64,000 nt of DNA. It comes from Didymella arachidicola (taxonomy: Eukaryota > Ascomycota > Dothideomycetes > Pleosporales > Didymellaceae). Below are positions 1-10,290 of this stretch, one piece after another. The stretch is from NCBI GenBank assembly GCA_016630955.3, contig CM049992.1, positions 1,860,001-1,924,000 of the forward strand, read 5' to 3'. The notes below the pieces were generated by a model. It worked only from the letters and a program-made list of their open reading frames with translations, made no database searches and had not been told where the DNA came from. Numbering within the stretch: the stretch's first letter is position 1; each line of letters opens with the position of its first letter. The position numbers and the translations under genes were made by a program.

Positions 1-543
1 CATCGATGTCTTCCGGATTACCCCATTGCCTGATGTCGTCTTCGATGCGGTCGATATCGCCTATATTCAAGAAACAGCCCTCAGGCTTCCTGAAAAGCCT
101 CGAATAGTTGGCAATGGCTTCTCCCTCAGTAGGTGTGTAAATAATCGAGAACATCTCTTTCAAATGATCCAAAATCAGCCTATAGTACAGGACTTCGTTC
201 TGTTCTTTCAGACTTGTCATGAACGTGTTCTTCGCAATGTCGCTGGTGCGTGACTTGTACTGTTCATAGGCTCGTCGAACCTGCTCGTCAAGGGTCTGGA
301 CATTATCTGGGATGAGTCCGTGCAATTTGAATGTTGCACGTTCCTCTGCTGTGAAGGCAGTGCCTTTGTTGAAATATGGGGTTCTAAGGAGTGCATTTCC
401 CTGTGGGCTGGGATCAGCGAAAATGGGTGTGCTTCAAAACAGGCGCTGCTCACTGTCAAAGTAGTCTTCTGAGGCCCAGAAGTAGACAAAGGCAAGTGCC
501 CAAACTTCTTGCTTTTCAGGTATTGTTTCGAGTGGGATGCCAT
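1..543 (-). CDS. Malic enzyme, 5' part (runs off the window start)
   Basis: NAD(P)-dependent malic enzyme, which decarboxylates malate to pyruvate. On the minus strand an exon of 30 codons (543-454) starts MASHSKQYLK and ends at a GTGAGC donor. A 53-bp intron (453-401, branch-like CGCTGAT) follows, and the second exon runs from 400 off the window edge. About 163 residues are visible. They carry family hallmarks: PYFNKGTAF, a KNTFMTSLKEQNEVLYYRL block, and the IIYTPTEGEAI segment that holds the catalytic tyrosine of the family. The reading frame is clean, so this looks like a live gene whose 3' two thirds lie outside. No mitochondrial leader is seen after this start. An upstream leader exon cannot be excluded. 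Whether it prefers NAD or NADP cannot be decided from this part. Confidence 0.85.
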
Positions 544-1327
544 GTTTGCGCCAACCTGGTAACCCTGGTACAGTGCTCCTGGGGTCTGCGATTGATGGGT
601 GTAAGAACGAACTTGAGTGCTGGTGATCAGGCTCTTTACATATGGCAACATATCAGCATGTTGGATCTGATAGCGAAGCATTTGGCTTCTTCCGCAGGTT
701 GCGAAAGCATGAAGCCTTCCAGGATCTGAACACGCATCCGTAAATTCGGCATGATGACGTCGTAGCTGCCCCCACCACCGCGACCTCCGCTCCGATCGTT
801 TCGAACATCGTCGATGGATCTTACGCCCTGCAGAAGCGATCACTGCTCCATGCTGGACACTGCGCACTTAGATGAGATGCATTAACAAAACAATGATTTT
901 TTTTAAGAGAGAAGTAAGCGCCGAGTGACTTACCAACTTACCGAAAGATTGTCGTGGCTGGCTGGCAGTTGAGGCAGGCGCAACTCCCGACGCAGGGCGC
1001 AACACCCAACATCGGCTAGTCTCGAAAAACATCTGCCCCTGCTCAACCTCCAATGCACCTCCAATTCACCTCCACTTCAGAAGATTCGGCAATGGCATCG
1101 TCTGTTTGCTTGTCTGAATTAAGCTTTACGTGGATCTTCCAGTGTCTTCACTCGGCCGCGCAGTGTCGAGATCTCCTTCCGACATCCCAGCAGTGTTCCT
1201 AGAGCAAGAAACCGGAACCCACCGGTTGTGTGCGCCAGATCTACATCAAGCCTCAAGAACGCCGGCGTCAACATCATGAAGCCAAGACCACAGCGAATCG
1301 ATACTGAATGCATCCTCTGCTAGCAGG
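544..1327. other. No gene recognised
   Basis: Upstream region of the malic enzyme gene. A short minus-strand ORF near 868-1053 begins with a leader-like Arg/Ser/Ala-rich stretch and runs into a GTAAGT-like donor, but no matching downstream exon was found. The rest shows no convincing coding pattern. Confidence 0.4.
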
Positions 1328-2050
1328 TGATCGATGGCAAAACATCAACTCCGGCTCACTGGGATGCATTGACGAAGGGTCTTTGCTGAGCATCGCCGGT
1401 GGAGATTCCAAGTTCTGGCTCGTTGTATGGCGCAAACATACCAACAATAAGGATGCTGACAATATAGAAAACCAGGACTTGCCATAAAGTCATACCTATA
1501 GCGTTCGGGATAATGACTTTGAGATTTGTGGTCTTTGCACCGGCAATGGCGACGACCTGAATGTTGGTATAGCTGTAAGCTGCCGAAATTGAGGAGCTCC
1601 AAAATTCCAGAGTTCTGCCAGTGTTTTCGGTACTAGAGATACGTTGAAGGGATTGAGGTTCTTCTAGTATTGGAATCCGATCCGATCTCCACTACGCGAA
1701 CCTCCAAGGTCGACTACCAGACCGGCGATGAGGAGTACCACGATCAAAAGAAACTTGAGTAGTCCGAAGATCAGTTCACACTGTTTATGGTTAGCAGGAT
1801 GAGATCACTCTCGGCGTCAAAGCTTACTTCGCGTGGTACCCTGGAGTAAGCCAGAAAAGTTTATACGCGGCCAGACAGAGCTGTAAGGTTATGGACTTAC
1901 AATCGTGCCAGCGATTGCAATCACATTAATATGGCACCGCCTAAGGTCGCGTTTGACTTCGTGCATTGTGCCTATGGCTTAATCTTCGATATCTGACTTG
2001 GACGCAAAGTCTGGGGCCACTTGTGCCTCAAGTTTCTGTGGTAGGTCCAT
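1328..2050 (-). pseudogene. Amino-acid permease pseudogene (yeast AAT type)
   Basis: Remnant of a 12-helix plasma-membrane amino-acid permease. The N-terminal part (from 2050) has the typical KRDLRRCHINVIAIAGTI block just before the first membrane helix and meets an intron donor near 1900. The sequence then jumps to the middle of the family (FGLLKFLLIVVLLIAGLVVD, a helix, then a GDRIGFQY block), so several helices are missing. After a TAG replacing a conserved Trp and some frame changes, it resumes with VFYIVSILIVGMFAPYNEPE and AGVDVLPSI, both family landmarks. Stops, frame breaks and the internal deletion make it non-functional. The Trp-to-TAG and Pro-to-Leu changes are C-to-T type, as in the neighbouring transposons. 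Confidence 0.7.
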
Positions 2051-2599
2051 AATCAAGACTGCAAATGGAGGAAAGAAAACGAGAATGCTGGAGATAAATG
2101 GTCGAGACAGCGTTTGTGGTATACAAAGGTGAACTGCCTATAGTATATTCCTCGAAGCGGGGTTGCCGACCTTCAATTCAAGTCGATAGGAAAGCAGATC
2201 ACTTCTATTGCTATGTCCTGGCGTTCCATTTGTAATCCTAACTCCAGTCAGCGATAGCTCAACGGGTAGGGAGGGGTCAGTGAGCACTAATCTGTACGGT
2301 AGATTGCCGGTGGCCCCACTTCAAGCGAAGTATTGGGTCATGAACATGAGACGTACTACTCATCACTCTCAGCATCACAGCGACCTTCCTTTACAATGTC
2401 AAACGATTCATTTCATTTGTACGACCTGCAGGTCGAGGTGGATTGTCCACCAGGAGAACGCATCTTGTATGGAGCGAAAGAAGGAGACTACTTTACCGTA
2501 CAAGGGTAAATGTGCATCTACCAGATGGTCAGGGCATAAGTGTCTATATAGCAATAGCCTTGATGCAAGATTAAAATTGATGATGATCCAGCCGTAAAA
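2051..2599. other. No gene recognised
   Basis: Contains one open frame (2208-2597 +) without recognisable domains and with a composition unlike the genes of this window. I treat it as non-coding. Confidence 0.4.
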
Positions 2600-2918
2600 T
2601 CTGCAACAGATTCTGGAACAAACCCTAATCGCCCCAAATAATAATCATCCCGAAATACTTCCTTTGAGAGGGCGTCGAGTCAGCACCAAACAGCTACGGC
2701 GCAGACTTCCCAAGCCAATTTTCTGCTAGGAACCCTCCGCACAGAGTGCCATAAGTGAGCAGCTTCACACTGTGCCTTATGCAGACTTCGCCCAACTTAA
2801 AGCGCGGTCGCGCATCGATGCGGATGAATTGGACCTGATTGGTCACAACATCGATGTCGCTATCGATGACTTCTTGCAACCGTGCAGTATCTAGGTTGCA
2901 AATCCCAAGATGATACAC
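2600..2918 (-). pseudogene. Aldo/keto reductase fragment
   Basis: About 74 residues (2918-2694) match the middle of an aldo/keto reductase barrel: the HLGICNLDTARLQEVID block, the NQVQFIRIDARP segment, and KLLTYGTLCGGFLAENWLGK near the cofactor-binding end. Past this the frame meets stops, but traces such as DSTPSQRKYFGMI continue to about 2600 in another frame. The catalytic N-terminal third with the Asp-Tyr-Lys-His tetrad is not present in readable form. This is a decayed gene rather than a short functional protein. Confidence 0.7.
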
Positions 2919-2984
2919 TCCCTCATCCTCCTGTAGAATTTACAAGGCTTGGATGAGATGACAAGCGCTTCTGGACCGCAGTCG

Positions 2985-3513
2985 ATGCCTACACAATATC
3001 CCTGTCAATCGCAGATAGCCTGCGGTCGAGCTCAACGGATGGGAGTACAGCGTTTTCAATGTTGAGTTCGATGGATTCGTCAACAATTCTTCCAATGATT
3101 GGAAAGCTTTCACAAATCATTCCACATCCTATGGCGGATCGTAGACGCTGCTGTGCCAACTTGAAATTCGACATTGGATTAATGCCTTCGGCCGTTGACA
3201 AACATAGCTCGTTGATGGGCTCACCGACTGTTTTCCTGGGATACAACTGGATATGCTCCTCGAGTATGTTTGTAATCCATAGTTCTGTTGTTAAGATGTC
3301 TATGATACGCTTCGGAATGCGTCCGCAGGAAGGTTTGCAATCATGGTATCGGTCATCATATGAACATGTGCCGTTTTGGTGTTCGAACTCGATATGAAGG
3401 CCATTGTGCTGGATGTATTGCGTTTCCACAGGCGTGCAGTAGATCTTCGTGCACTTGCTTGCCCTTTGTTTTTCCCTCAGGTCGGCTTTCAAGAACCGAA
3501 GAGGCGAGGGCAC
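2985..3513 (-). pseudogene. Frame-shifted remnant of an unrecognised fungal protein
   Basis: A minus-strand frame of about 174 codons. Its C-terminal half (LAQQRLRSAIGCGMICESF, then RRLSAIDRDIV) has a regular amphipathic, protein-like pattern. The N-terminal half reads better in a second frame (MIANLPADAFRSVIRH), so the gene seems broken by at least one frameshift. I recognise no enzyme family. It sits directly before the aldo/keto reductase remnant on the same strand. Confidence 0.4.
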
Positions 3514-4784
3514 GTTGGCCTCTCACCGGCCAAAAAACCACCAGTGGGCCGAAGACGCATTACCGTGCCCGTGCACCTCGTGGGCCTGTTCAGCTCACGG
3601 GCCACCCCACCTTCTTTGAGCAATACTTTGCACCCCTATAACTCAACACCACAATGCCAGTAAAGGAAGCCCTTGCAGAGTTAGACAGTTTAAGACCAGG
3701 AGAACAGTTTTCGTACCGCGCTCTAGCCAAAAAACATGGCTGTTCTCGTACTACGTTGACGCGCCAACACAAGGGTCAAGCACCCCCGCGGGAAGATACT
3801 ATCAACTCCCAACGTCTATTACACCCACGCGATGAGGCAGAGCTTGTAAAGTACATCAGAGGGCTTACAGAGAGACACTTAATGCCTACAAGGCAGATAA
3901 TTATTAATTTCGCGACTCCTTTGTGTGCCTGGGAGCCATCTGATAGCTGGGTTACCCGCTTCCTCAGCCGTCACTTCGACACTCTCCTCACTGCCTGGTC
4001 CACCCCCATGGAATCTGTGCGTCACCAAGCTGACTCAGGTGAGAGATACAGGCAATACTTTGATCTTCTGCATCAAAAGATGGCTGAATACAAGGTGCTG
4101 CCTGAGAACATGTACAATATGGACGAAAAGGGGTTCATGATTGGGGTCATCTCAAGGATGAAGAGATGCTTTGATAGGGTGCTGTATGAGAAGAAGCAGA
4201 ACAAGCAATCACAGCACGATGGCAATCGAGAGTGGGTGACGGTGCTAGCGACGATATGCGCAGATGGATCAACTCTTCCCCCAGGCATCATCTTTCCAGC
4301 AGCTGGTCTTGCAGTGCAGGCAAGCTGGGTACACAATATCGATCCAAGGAAGCAATCTATCCACTTCACAACGTCACCAAATGGATAGACAAACAACGAT
4401 CTAGGGGTGGCGTGGCTAGAGCAGGTCTTTGATCGCTACACTAAGGCCAAAGCACGGAGAAGGTGGAGGTTACTGATCCTTGACGGCCACGGCAGCCACG
4501 TAACGAAGGACTTCATCAACTACTGCGACGAACAGAAGATTCTGCTGCTTATCTTCCCCCCTCACGCTACCCACACTCTCCAGCCATTAGACGTAGTCTG
4601 CTTCAAGTCACTGAGCCAGAACTACTCAACTGAGCTTGATACACACAACCACAGGACGCTGGGATGGCTGCCTGTTGATAAGGCTGATTTCTTCTCACTG
4701 TTCTGGCCTGCCTGGGTTAGCACCTTTACAGAATCGTTGGTGTTGACGGCCTTTGAAGCTACCCGAATACATCCCCCTAACGCC

Positions 4785-5684
4785 CCCCTCACCCCCGACT
4801 GGAAAAGCCGCTCTGCCTACACTCTCAGGCATCAAGACGATAGCCCGCAAGACACTGCGACACACACAACAGACCTGGTGGTCTGACAAGAAGACTAAGC
4901 TCTCGAAATGGTACAAGAGCTGGGACTTGGACTATGCACCACGCAGCAGTCCAAGGGAACTAGACCTACCAAGGGCCACGTTAGCCAGGCTCCTCTCCAT
5001 CCAATCTAGGCATGGGGACTTTGCCTGGTATCACCGAATGTACAATCACAAGGATGCAAACCTTAGCTGCTCATGCGGGCGCGACAAGACGCCAGAGCAC
5101 CTCGTGCTCTGCCGCAAGACCCGCGGGAGCTTTAGCAGATGGCCGCTGCGACCACTAATACTACCATCCAGCCAGGCTGATGGCCTAGCGTACACTGCAG
5201 CACTAGTGAAGGAGCCAGAGGCCTTTGACGCCTTTGTCAAACTTACACAGTACTTCACCAAGATCTGCCCCCGCTAGCTCCTGCAGCCCTGCAACAGCAG
5301 CAAACACCTGCACCAAGTTCTGCTAGGTCCAGCACAATCGATGCAACACTCTTCACCCCTCCACCCCTCCACCCCTCCACCCCTTCACCCCCTCCACTCA
5401 CACGATGTCTCTTTCTCTCTCTCCTACGGCACATATATGCCTCAGAATGCAAGGAAATTACCCTAATATACATACATCGCTTAGCCTCCCCAACTGGACG
5501 GGGAGCTGTAGTTCTGAAATGGTAACAATACCCGCGCAGGCAGGAAATGCTTTCTAAGGTAGTGTATCAGCACTGTAATTCCATAGCTTAGCACGTCGTA
5601 CATGCCCTTCGGGAGGCGAGATGATGGACTTATTCCACATCAACTAGACGAAAAATGAATACCAACCAACCAACCAACCAACCA
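4785..5684 (+). mobile_element. 5'-truncated LINE (Tad-like non-LTR retrotransposon)
   Basis: A 900-bp insertion flanked by a 14-bp target duplication ATCCCCCTAACGCC (4771-4784 and 5685-5698). It encodes about 155 residues of a LINE ORF2 C-terminus, ending at 5277 and including the zinc-knuckle-like CSCGRDKTPEHLVLCRK typical of fungal non-LTR elements. It then has a 3' UTR with a CACCCCTC-type minisatellite (about 5353-5397) and ends in a short ACCA/CCAA tandem tail (5661-5684) in place of poly(A). Severe 5' truncation and target-primed insertion explain the structure. It has no reverse transcriptase and cannot move by itself. Confidence 0.85.
5353..5397. repeat. CCACCCCT minisatellite in the LINE 3' UTR
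   Basis: Four to five near-perfect copies of an 8-bp CCACCCCT unit, with a slightly altered last copy. Confidence 0.8.
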
Positions 5685-7089
5685 ATCCCCCTAACGCCAA
5701 CGTTATCCTTGAGCATTTCAGAACACCAACACCCTCACCTATCAGGACACCTCCAGAGCAAATAAGACCTGCTGCTGCACCTATTGAGCCTAACTGGCTA
5801 AAGGCAAAGACGTTGCTTCGAAGTACAGTAAAGGATTATCGCAGTGCTGAGGCTGGGGCATTAGAACAGGAGATTCACTAGCTCCATGTTCAAAATGAGC
5901 TTATTTTACATGAGCTACAAGGTATCAAGCAAAGTATAGAGGATAAGAAGAGGAAGAAGGCAAAGCAGAAAGTACTTCCTCTGTACTTACACACCTTGAA
6001 TCGGCAGGGGGGCGCTGTGTGGTGGAGTCCTCATTCAAAGCGTGAAGCTGATGTGCGCGACGCTGCAATTGAGGAGTACAACCTAGAACAAGAGGCAGCA
6101 AAGAAGACTAGGCAAGAGTTACAGCACCAGGCTAGGCTTCTCAAGGAGAAGGAAAAGCAGGAGAAGCGTGTGGCGAGAGAGGAAGCCGAGGAGAGGCGTG
6201 AGAAGGAGAAGGCTGAAGAACGCGCAGCAATTGACGCTCGGAAAGCAGAGAGAGAGCGTCAAAAACAAGCTCGCGACGCTCAGCAAAGTACTCAATTGCC
6301 TACCCAAGGCAAGCGTAAGGCTCCACGTCAGTTGCAACTAAAAACAAAGAAGAAGCATTGTAGTACTGCTGGGCGTAGTTAGGGGGTGGCTCATAGGCCT
6401 TCCCCAGCATCTCCGGCTACATACAACAGCCGCGGCCGCAAAATTGCTCCACCAAAAAGATATGAGTAGCAGGCATCGTCGCATAGGTATATAGATCACA
6501 GCACCAAAAAATCATATCAATTTAGCTATTGTACGTGGCTCAATAACCTCAATTCTGTGAGTTGCAAAAGATGGTGGGGTGGCCCGTGAGCTGAACAGGC
6601 CCACGAGGTGCACGGGCACGGTAGCCTGGTCCGAGGAGGTTGATGTCAGCGTTCACGTAATTCAAGTATCATTTCAGCTTGCTCTTTGGAGCGGGAGTGC
6701 TCAGCACTGTGCACAATGTCGAGCTAGTGAAGTAGCGCCGTCCGCAAGAGCAGTCGTATTCAGGAAATGCGGTACGCAGGACGTGTCTTCACAATGCGCA
6801 GACACATCGGCAAATTTGGGCGAAAGGCTGTGCAAGGATTTAGAAGAAAACGGAAGCTGAATTTGAGTCCGAAGCGCCGAGGCTACGTAGACAGAAAGAG
6901 CTCGAGCTTAAAGCAGCTAGCGCGAAGGATCTTAGCCCTTAACGCCCAACGGCCATTGGGACTCCAACATGCACAACATGACCCTTGCGTCGGAAACCCC
7001 AGCGACTGATCATACTGCCTCGTAATGATAGGAGATGATGAGATGCTTATCTCTCAGCTTCCCAAAGCCGCGTAGGTCCATGGACAACT

Positions 7090-8090
7090 TCACAAGTCGC
7101 GTGCAACTGATCGTTTGCAAGTGGGAACGCACGTCGCAGTGTCGTAAAGTCAAAATGAAGTGTCAAAAGATGTGCAAAGATATGGGATGTGTCAGATGCA
7201 CAAGGAAGTCGTCACAGTGTGACTTTCGTGGAAACCGACGCGGTCGAAAACACGGCTTCAAGCTAGTCGAGCGTGAGAGTGGCACACCCCTCTTACTGAT
7301 GCGAATTAAGACTACCACAATCAGCTTTCGAAAACCAAAATCTTGCTGTATTCATAGCAGGTAGCGAGAAAGGATACAGACGACACTCCGAAACTCCAGA
7401 TTCACGACATCGATAAGCTGACTGTGAAACTATGACAAGACAGCTTTCAAATGGATCGAGAGCTCTACCCGACGCTCGAATATCAAGCTCTCGGCCGCCT
7501 TATATTTTCTCACAGGGGCAGTATTCCGGGGAAGAATTCCTGGGCGCAAAACAATGGCTTTCGGCCTTCTGACATCTTAAGCTGGCAGGCTACGAGAGGA
7601 GTCTTTTCTAGGCAAGCCATCCTACGCACTTGAGCATGGAGATCCCTTTCAGAGAGCTTTGTCGAGCGCCTCTGGTGATGACCCCATCGATATGGGTATG
7701 GTCGACCGTCATGTTGCTACAACGATATTTGATGGCTTTATAAAAACGTCTGAACCCGTTCGTCAGCCAACTAGATCCTTTCCTCCATACGTTGGGGTTT
7801 GTTTAGGATACATCTTCCTTCCTCCTGTCCGTTGTTCTGGCAGCATCAGCGAAGCTGTTGCACCCCTCCTTCTATTGCGATTTGCTCGCTCATGCTGATG
7901 GACTCTTCATGAGGGAATTTTGCCGCAGTTCGGAATAAGCAGAGACCATCCAAGCAATATTCATCCTTACCTACTGGCAGAAGCCAGATGATAGCCGGGT
8001 GTGGCTCTCTGTAGGTCATGCTATCAGAATGGCCTTCCAGTTTCGCTGACACCAACTTTGGACGACTGCTCTTCTTCACTGCGCCACTGC
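7090..8090 (+). pseudogene. Zn2Cys6 transcription factor pseudogene
   Basis: Remnant of a fungal binuclear-cluster regulator. At about 7126-7250 the zinc cluster is recognisable: CRKVKMKCQK, then GCVRCTRKSSQCDF and the basic RRGRK linker. From about 7650 the start of the fungal_trans regulatory domain follows in other frames (DDPIDMGMVDRHVATTIFDG, then SFLLSVVLAASAKLLHP, LAHADGLFMREFCR, AIFILTYWQKPDDSRVW). At least two frameshifts and several stops intervene, including TAA for Gln after FCRSSE. No intact product is possible. The domain style matches the C-terminal remnant at 62578-63438. Confidence 0.75.
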
Positions 8091-8632
8091 GCCACTACGC
8101 GCATCAATGAGGCTGAAGGACATCGTGATCCCAGTAGACACGAGCTGCTCGCTGCAAGCCGCGTTCCTTGAAAATGTTCTTGTGGAGCACGAATCGATAA
8201 AAGAGCGACGTACTCCCCCACGCGCAGACGTACAAATCGCAGCGCCAGCCGTGGCACACAACCTCGCAAACAGCATTTGATGATGCGCAAATCCTAGAAT
8301 CAGCCGATACCATCTCGGCATGTGCCGATCGGCACGCTGGAAACTTCTCAACACAAGACCCATCAAGCTTTGGTCTAGATTTCGCCAACGACCAGGTTAG
8401 GGCTCTCATATTCGCTAACCCCGGGTTTAATGTCGACCAAGGCGCATTTGTTGTCCCAAATTAAGCTTGTGCATCCGTGCCATCAATTTTTCTATGTCAA
8501 AAATGTTAGAGTAGCTCTCACCGATGATAATCAGACCTGTCACGCAAACACGTATTTTTCTCATCATCGGTCCAGTATTCAATCAAACAACATGACATCG
8601 CAATGACTTGAGTTTTGACCATATCAATTCGT
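8091..8632. other. Decayed regulator tail and kinase 3' flank
   Basis: The open frames on either strand between 8076 and 8409 lack recognisable domains. The region probably holds the degraded C-terminal half of the upstream regulator pseudogene. From about 8460 on it is AT-rich 3' flank of the sugar kinase gene. Confidence 0.4.
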
Positions 8633-10024
8633 CTACCAATTGTTCGTCAAAATCTTCCCGTCCTTCCGATTGATCATCTCAGTCACTGGGCGGAGCTCGT
8701 CCTGCTTGCCGCCAAACTCCATACCATGTCGCATGATCTGTCGAAAATTCTTTCCTGGTGAGATCTTTCCTAAGACGTATCCTTCTCGAGTCTCGACACG
8801 ATCCGGCACGGGGATACTGCGACCCACGATGGCCTCCATACCTTGCCAAGCAAATGTTATAGCCTCCTTGGCGTCACCGGGAATACCAGCTTCGTCCAGC
8901 ATCATAATCTTAGTGTCCGGAAACGACTTCTGCAGGTATGCCACGATATTGGGATTCTTGGCACCTCCACCACACATGAAAATTTCAGCCAGAGGTCCGT
9001 ACTGGGTAGGCATGTATCGTTTGTAGTGATCGACGATGGCCTGCGCGGTGATGCGCGTGATCGTGGCGACAATATCGTTCTGGGACAGATTCTTGGCAAG
9101 ACCAATCTTGATGAGGTCGTCGGCGATTGTGTCACGGAACACCTCACGACCTGTGGTCTTGGGTGGCTCCACGGCGAAGTAAGGGTGCGCAGTCAAAAAG
9201 TCATCGACCATCTTCTGGTTTACTGTTCCGGCCGCACCCATTTCACCATCCTTGTCGTACTCCATCTGGCCACCCGTAAAGTGCCTGACAGCTGCGTCGA
9301 TGAAGACATTGCCCGGACCTGTATCAAAGTCGAAAAATTCCGGGTTGAGCCTTCCGTCTCGATCGGGCGGAATGAAGCAAACGTTGGCAATCCCGCCGAT
9401 GTTCTGGCATGCACGGAGTTTCGTAGGATGATGGAGCAGCAGCGAATCGAAGAAACCTATGAGCGGCGCGCCTTGTCTTCCAGCAGCTTGGTCTGACACG
9501 CGGAAGTCCGTGACCGAGGTTATGCCTGTCCTCGCCGAGAGGAATGTTCCTTCCGCCATCGTGAGTGCAGACTTGGTATGGCCTTCTTCAGGCATGCTCA
9601 GTAGCCATATTGTCTGACCATGCGATCCGATGACATCAATTTCGGAAAGAGCGACGTTATGCTTTGAAGCGAAGTCAATCGCAGCGGCTGCGAAAGTCTC
9701 ACCAAGAAGAACATTCACTTCTGACAGCTCTTCAGGGGTCGTACGGTTGTGATAGATCATTGTCATGATTCGCTTTTTGATGGAAGGCTCCAAAGGAATC
9801 TCGTCGTAGGTCAAGAGCTCGAAGTTCATGGGAGACGTAGGCGAATCCTGACGGAATCGACAAAGGGCGCAATCGATGCCATCCATGGAGGTTCCGGAGT
9901 TCATGCCCAGCACTGTCATGTCCAGAGAATTGCTGCGCTCTTCGCCATTGCAATTTTGCGCGTTGAGTCCATCCATCTTGTGTCCATGCTCTCCGGAGAC
10001 TGTGTCGCTCATGGAAGGGCTCAT
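8633..10024 (-). CDS. Levoglucosan kinase-like anhydrosugar kinase (AnmK fold)
   Basis: Sugar kinase of the anhydro-N-acetylmuramate kinase (AnmK) fold, 463 residues in one exon. Motifs in order: VLGMNSGTSMDGID (phosphate loop, residues about 38-51), IGSHGQTIWLL, a TDFRVSDQAAGRQGAPL block with the catalytic-type Asp, RACQNIGGIANVCFIP, FDTGPGNVFIDAA, CGGGAKNPNI and a C-terminal FAWQGMEAIVGRSIPVP block. Bacterial AnmK recycles peptidoglycan, which fungi lack. The closest fungal relative I know is levoglucosan kinase of the yeast Lipomyces starkeyi (about 439 residues), which cleaves and phosphorylates 1,6-anhydroglucose to glucose-6-phosphate. The C-terminal VLGKISPG and ITxxNW-like end agree with my memory of that enzyme. 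That comparison is recall, not a search. It is divergent from a regulator gene and near a sugar transporter, which supports a catabolic role. Confidence 0.82.
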   Translation of the reverse strand: MSPSMSDTVSGEHGHKMDGLNAQNCNGEERSNSLDMTVLGMNSGTSMDGIDCALCRFRQDSPTSPMNFELLTYDEIPLEPSIKKRIMTMIYHNRTTPEELSEVNVLLGETFAAAAIDFASKHNVALSEIDVIGSHGQTIWLLSMPEEGHTKSALTMAEGTFLSARTGITSVTDFRVSDQAAGRQGAPLIGFFDSLLLHHPTKLRACQNIGGIANVCFIPPDRDGRLNPEFFDFDTGPGNVFIDAAVRHFTGGQMEYDKDGEMGAAGTVNQKMVDDFLTAHPYFAVEPPKTTGREVFRDTIADDLIKIGLAKNLSQNDIVATITRITAQAIVDHYKRYMPTQYGPLAEIFMCGGGAKNPNIVAYLQKSFPDTKIMMLDEAGIPGDAKEAITFAWQGMEAIVGRSIPVPDRVETREGYVLGKISPGKNFRQIMRHGMEFGGKQDELRPVTEMINRKDGKILTNNW

Positions 10025-10085
10025 CTTGGGCTCTGTTACTAGGTTCGGTTGTGGAGGAGTGAGTCAGCTCGGCTGGAGGCTGTTG

Positions 10086-10094
10086 CATATATAT
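10086..10094 (-). promoter_or_regulatory. TATA box of the sugar kinase gene
   Basis: An alternating TATATATA tract lies 62-70 bp upstream of the kinase ATG in the 262-bp divergent promoter shared with the Zn2Cys6 gene. Position and sequence fit a core promoter TATA element. Confidence 0.55.
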
Positions 10095-10275
10095 ACCTAG
10101 ATTCAACGGCAAACTAGAACCTCATGGGAGATCTATACATGAATTACAGACTTGTGTGGTTCCCATGGTCATTTCTTTGCCACTGAACGGGCATAGCATG
10201 GGCACGGGTAGACCTCGGTACTAGTTTCGCCTAAAAGCCTAAAAGCATACGATATCTCTGCGTTCGTCTCCCATC

Positions 10276-10290
10276 ATGGCTCACCCATGA
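10276..10290 (+). promoter_or_regulatory. Four-codon uORF overlapping the regulator start codon
   Basis: ATG GCT CAC CCA TGA begins 11 bp before the main ATG (10287). Its TGA overlaps that ATG in an ATGA arrangement, a geometry that could couple termination to re-initiation. If the transcript starts upstream of 10276, it would dampen translation of the regulator. Confidence 0.5.

Larger units (their letters stand above)
3654..6382 (+). pseudogene. E1 transposase, interrupted by a LINE and two stops
   Basis: A pogo/Fot1-type transposase (N-terminal HTH, CENP-B/Tc5-type HTH, DDE domain, long basic coiled-coil tail). Readable landmarks are NMDEKGFMIGV (first catalytic Asp), LLILDGHGSH (second Asp) and LQPLDVV (third Asp). 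Two in-frame stops are visible: TAG at 4386-4388 where the family has Trp in GWTNN, and a TAG near 5880 in place of Gln. Both fit CpA-to-TpA change. Deleting 4771-5684 rejoins the frame exactly and gives about 604 codons, close to the 619 of E6. The region 5996-6382 encodes the Lys/Glu/Arg-rich coiled-coil tail. Confidence 0.85.
3561..6623 (+). mobile_element. E1: pogo-like transposon, group A, with nested LINE
   Basis: DNA transposon bounded by perfect TIRs of about 50 bp: the left end starts CCGTGCCCGTGCACCTCG after a TA at 3561-3562, and its exact reverse complement ends before the TA at 6622-6623. The target duplication is TA, as in all Tc1/mariner/pogo elements. The element spans 3063 bp, of which 914 bp is a LINE insertion with its target duplication. 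The original length of about 2.15 kb matches E6 (2100 bp). Inside the TIR the pentamer GGGCC recurs with a 17-bp spacing. Confidence 0.9.

Noticed and set aside
868..1053. Mitochondrial leader exon of the malic enzyme
   Set aside because: Leader-like and followed by a donor, but no connecting exon was found. The malic enzyme has a good start of its own at 543.
5353..5697. CRISPR-like or regulatory repeat cluster
   Set aside because: The short tandem repeats belong to the LINE 3' UTR and tail. No spacer structure.
8633..10024. Bacterial-type anhydro-MurNAc kinase as the final name
   Set aside because: The fold is AnmK, but the host is fungal, and motif details and context fit a levoglucosan kinase better.
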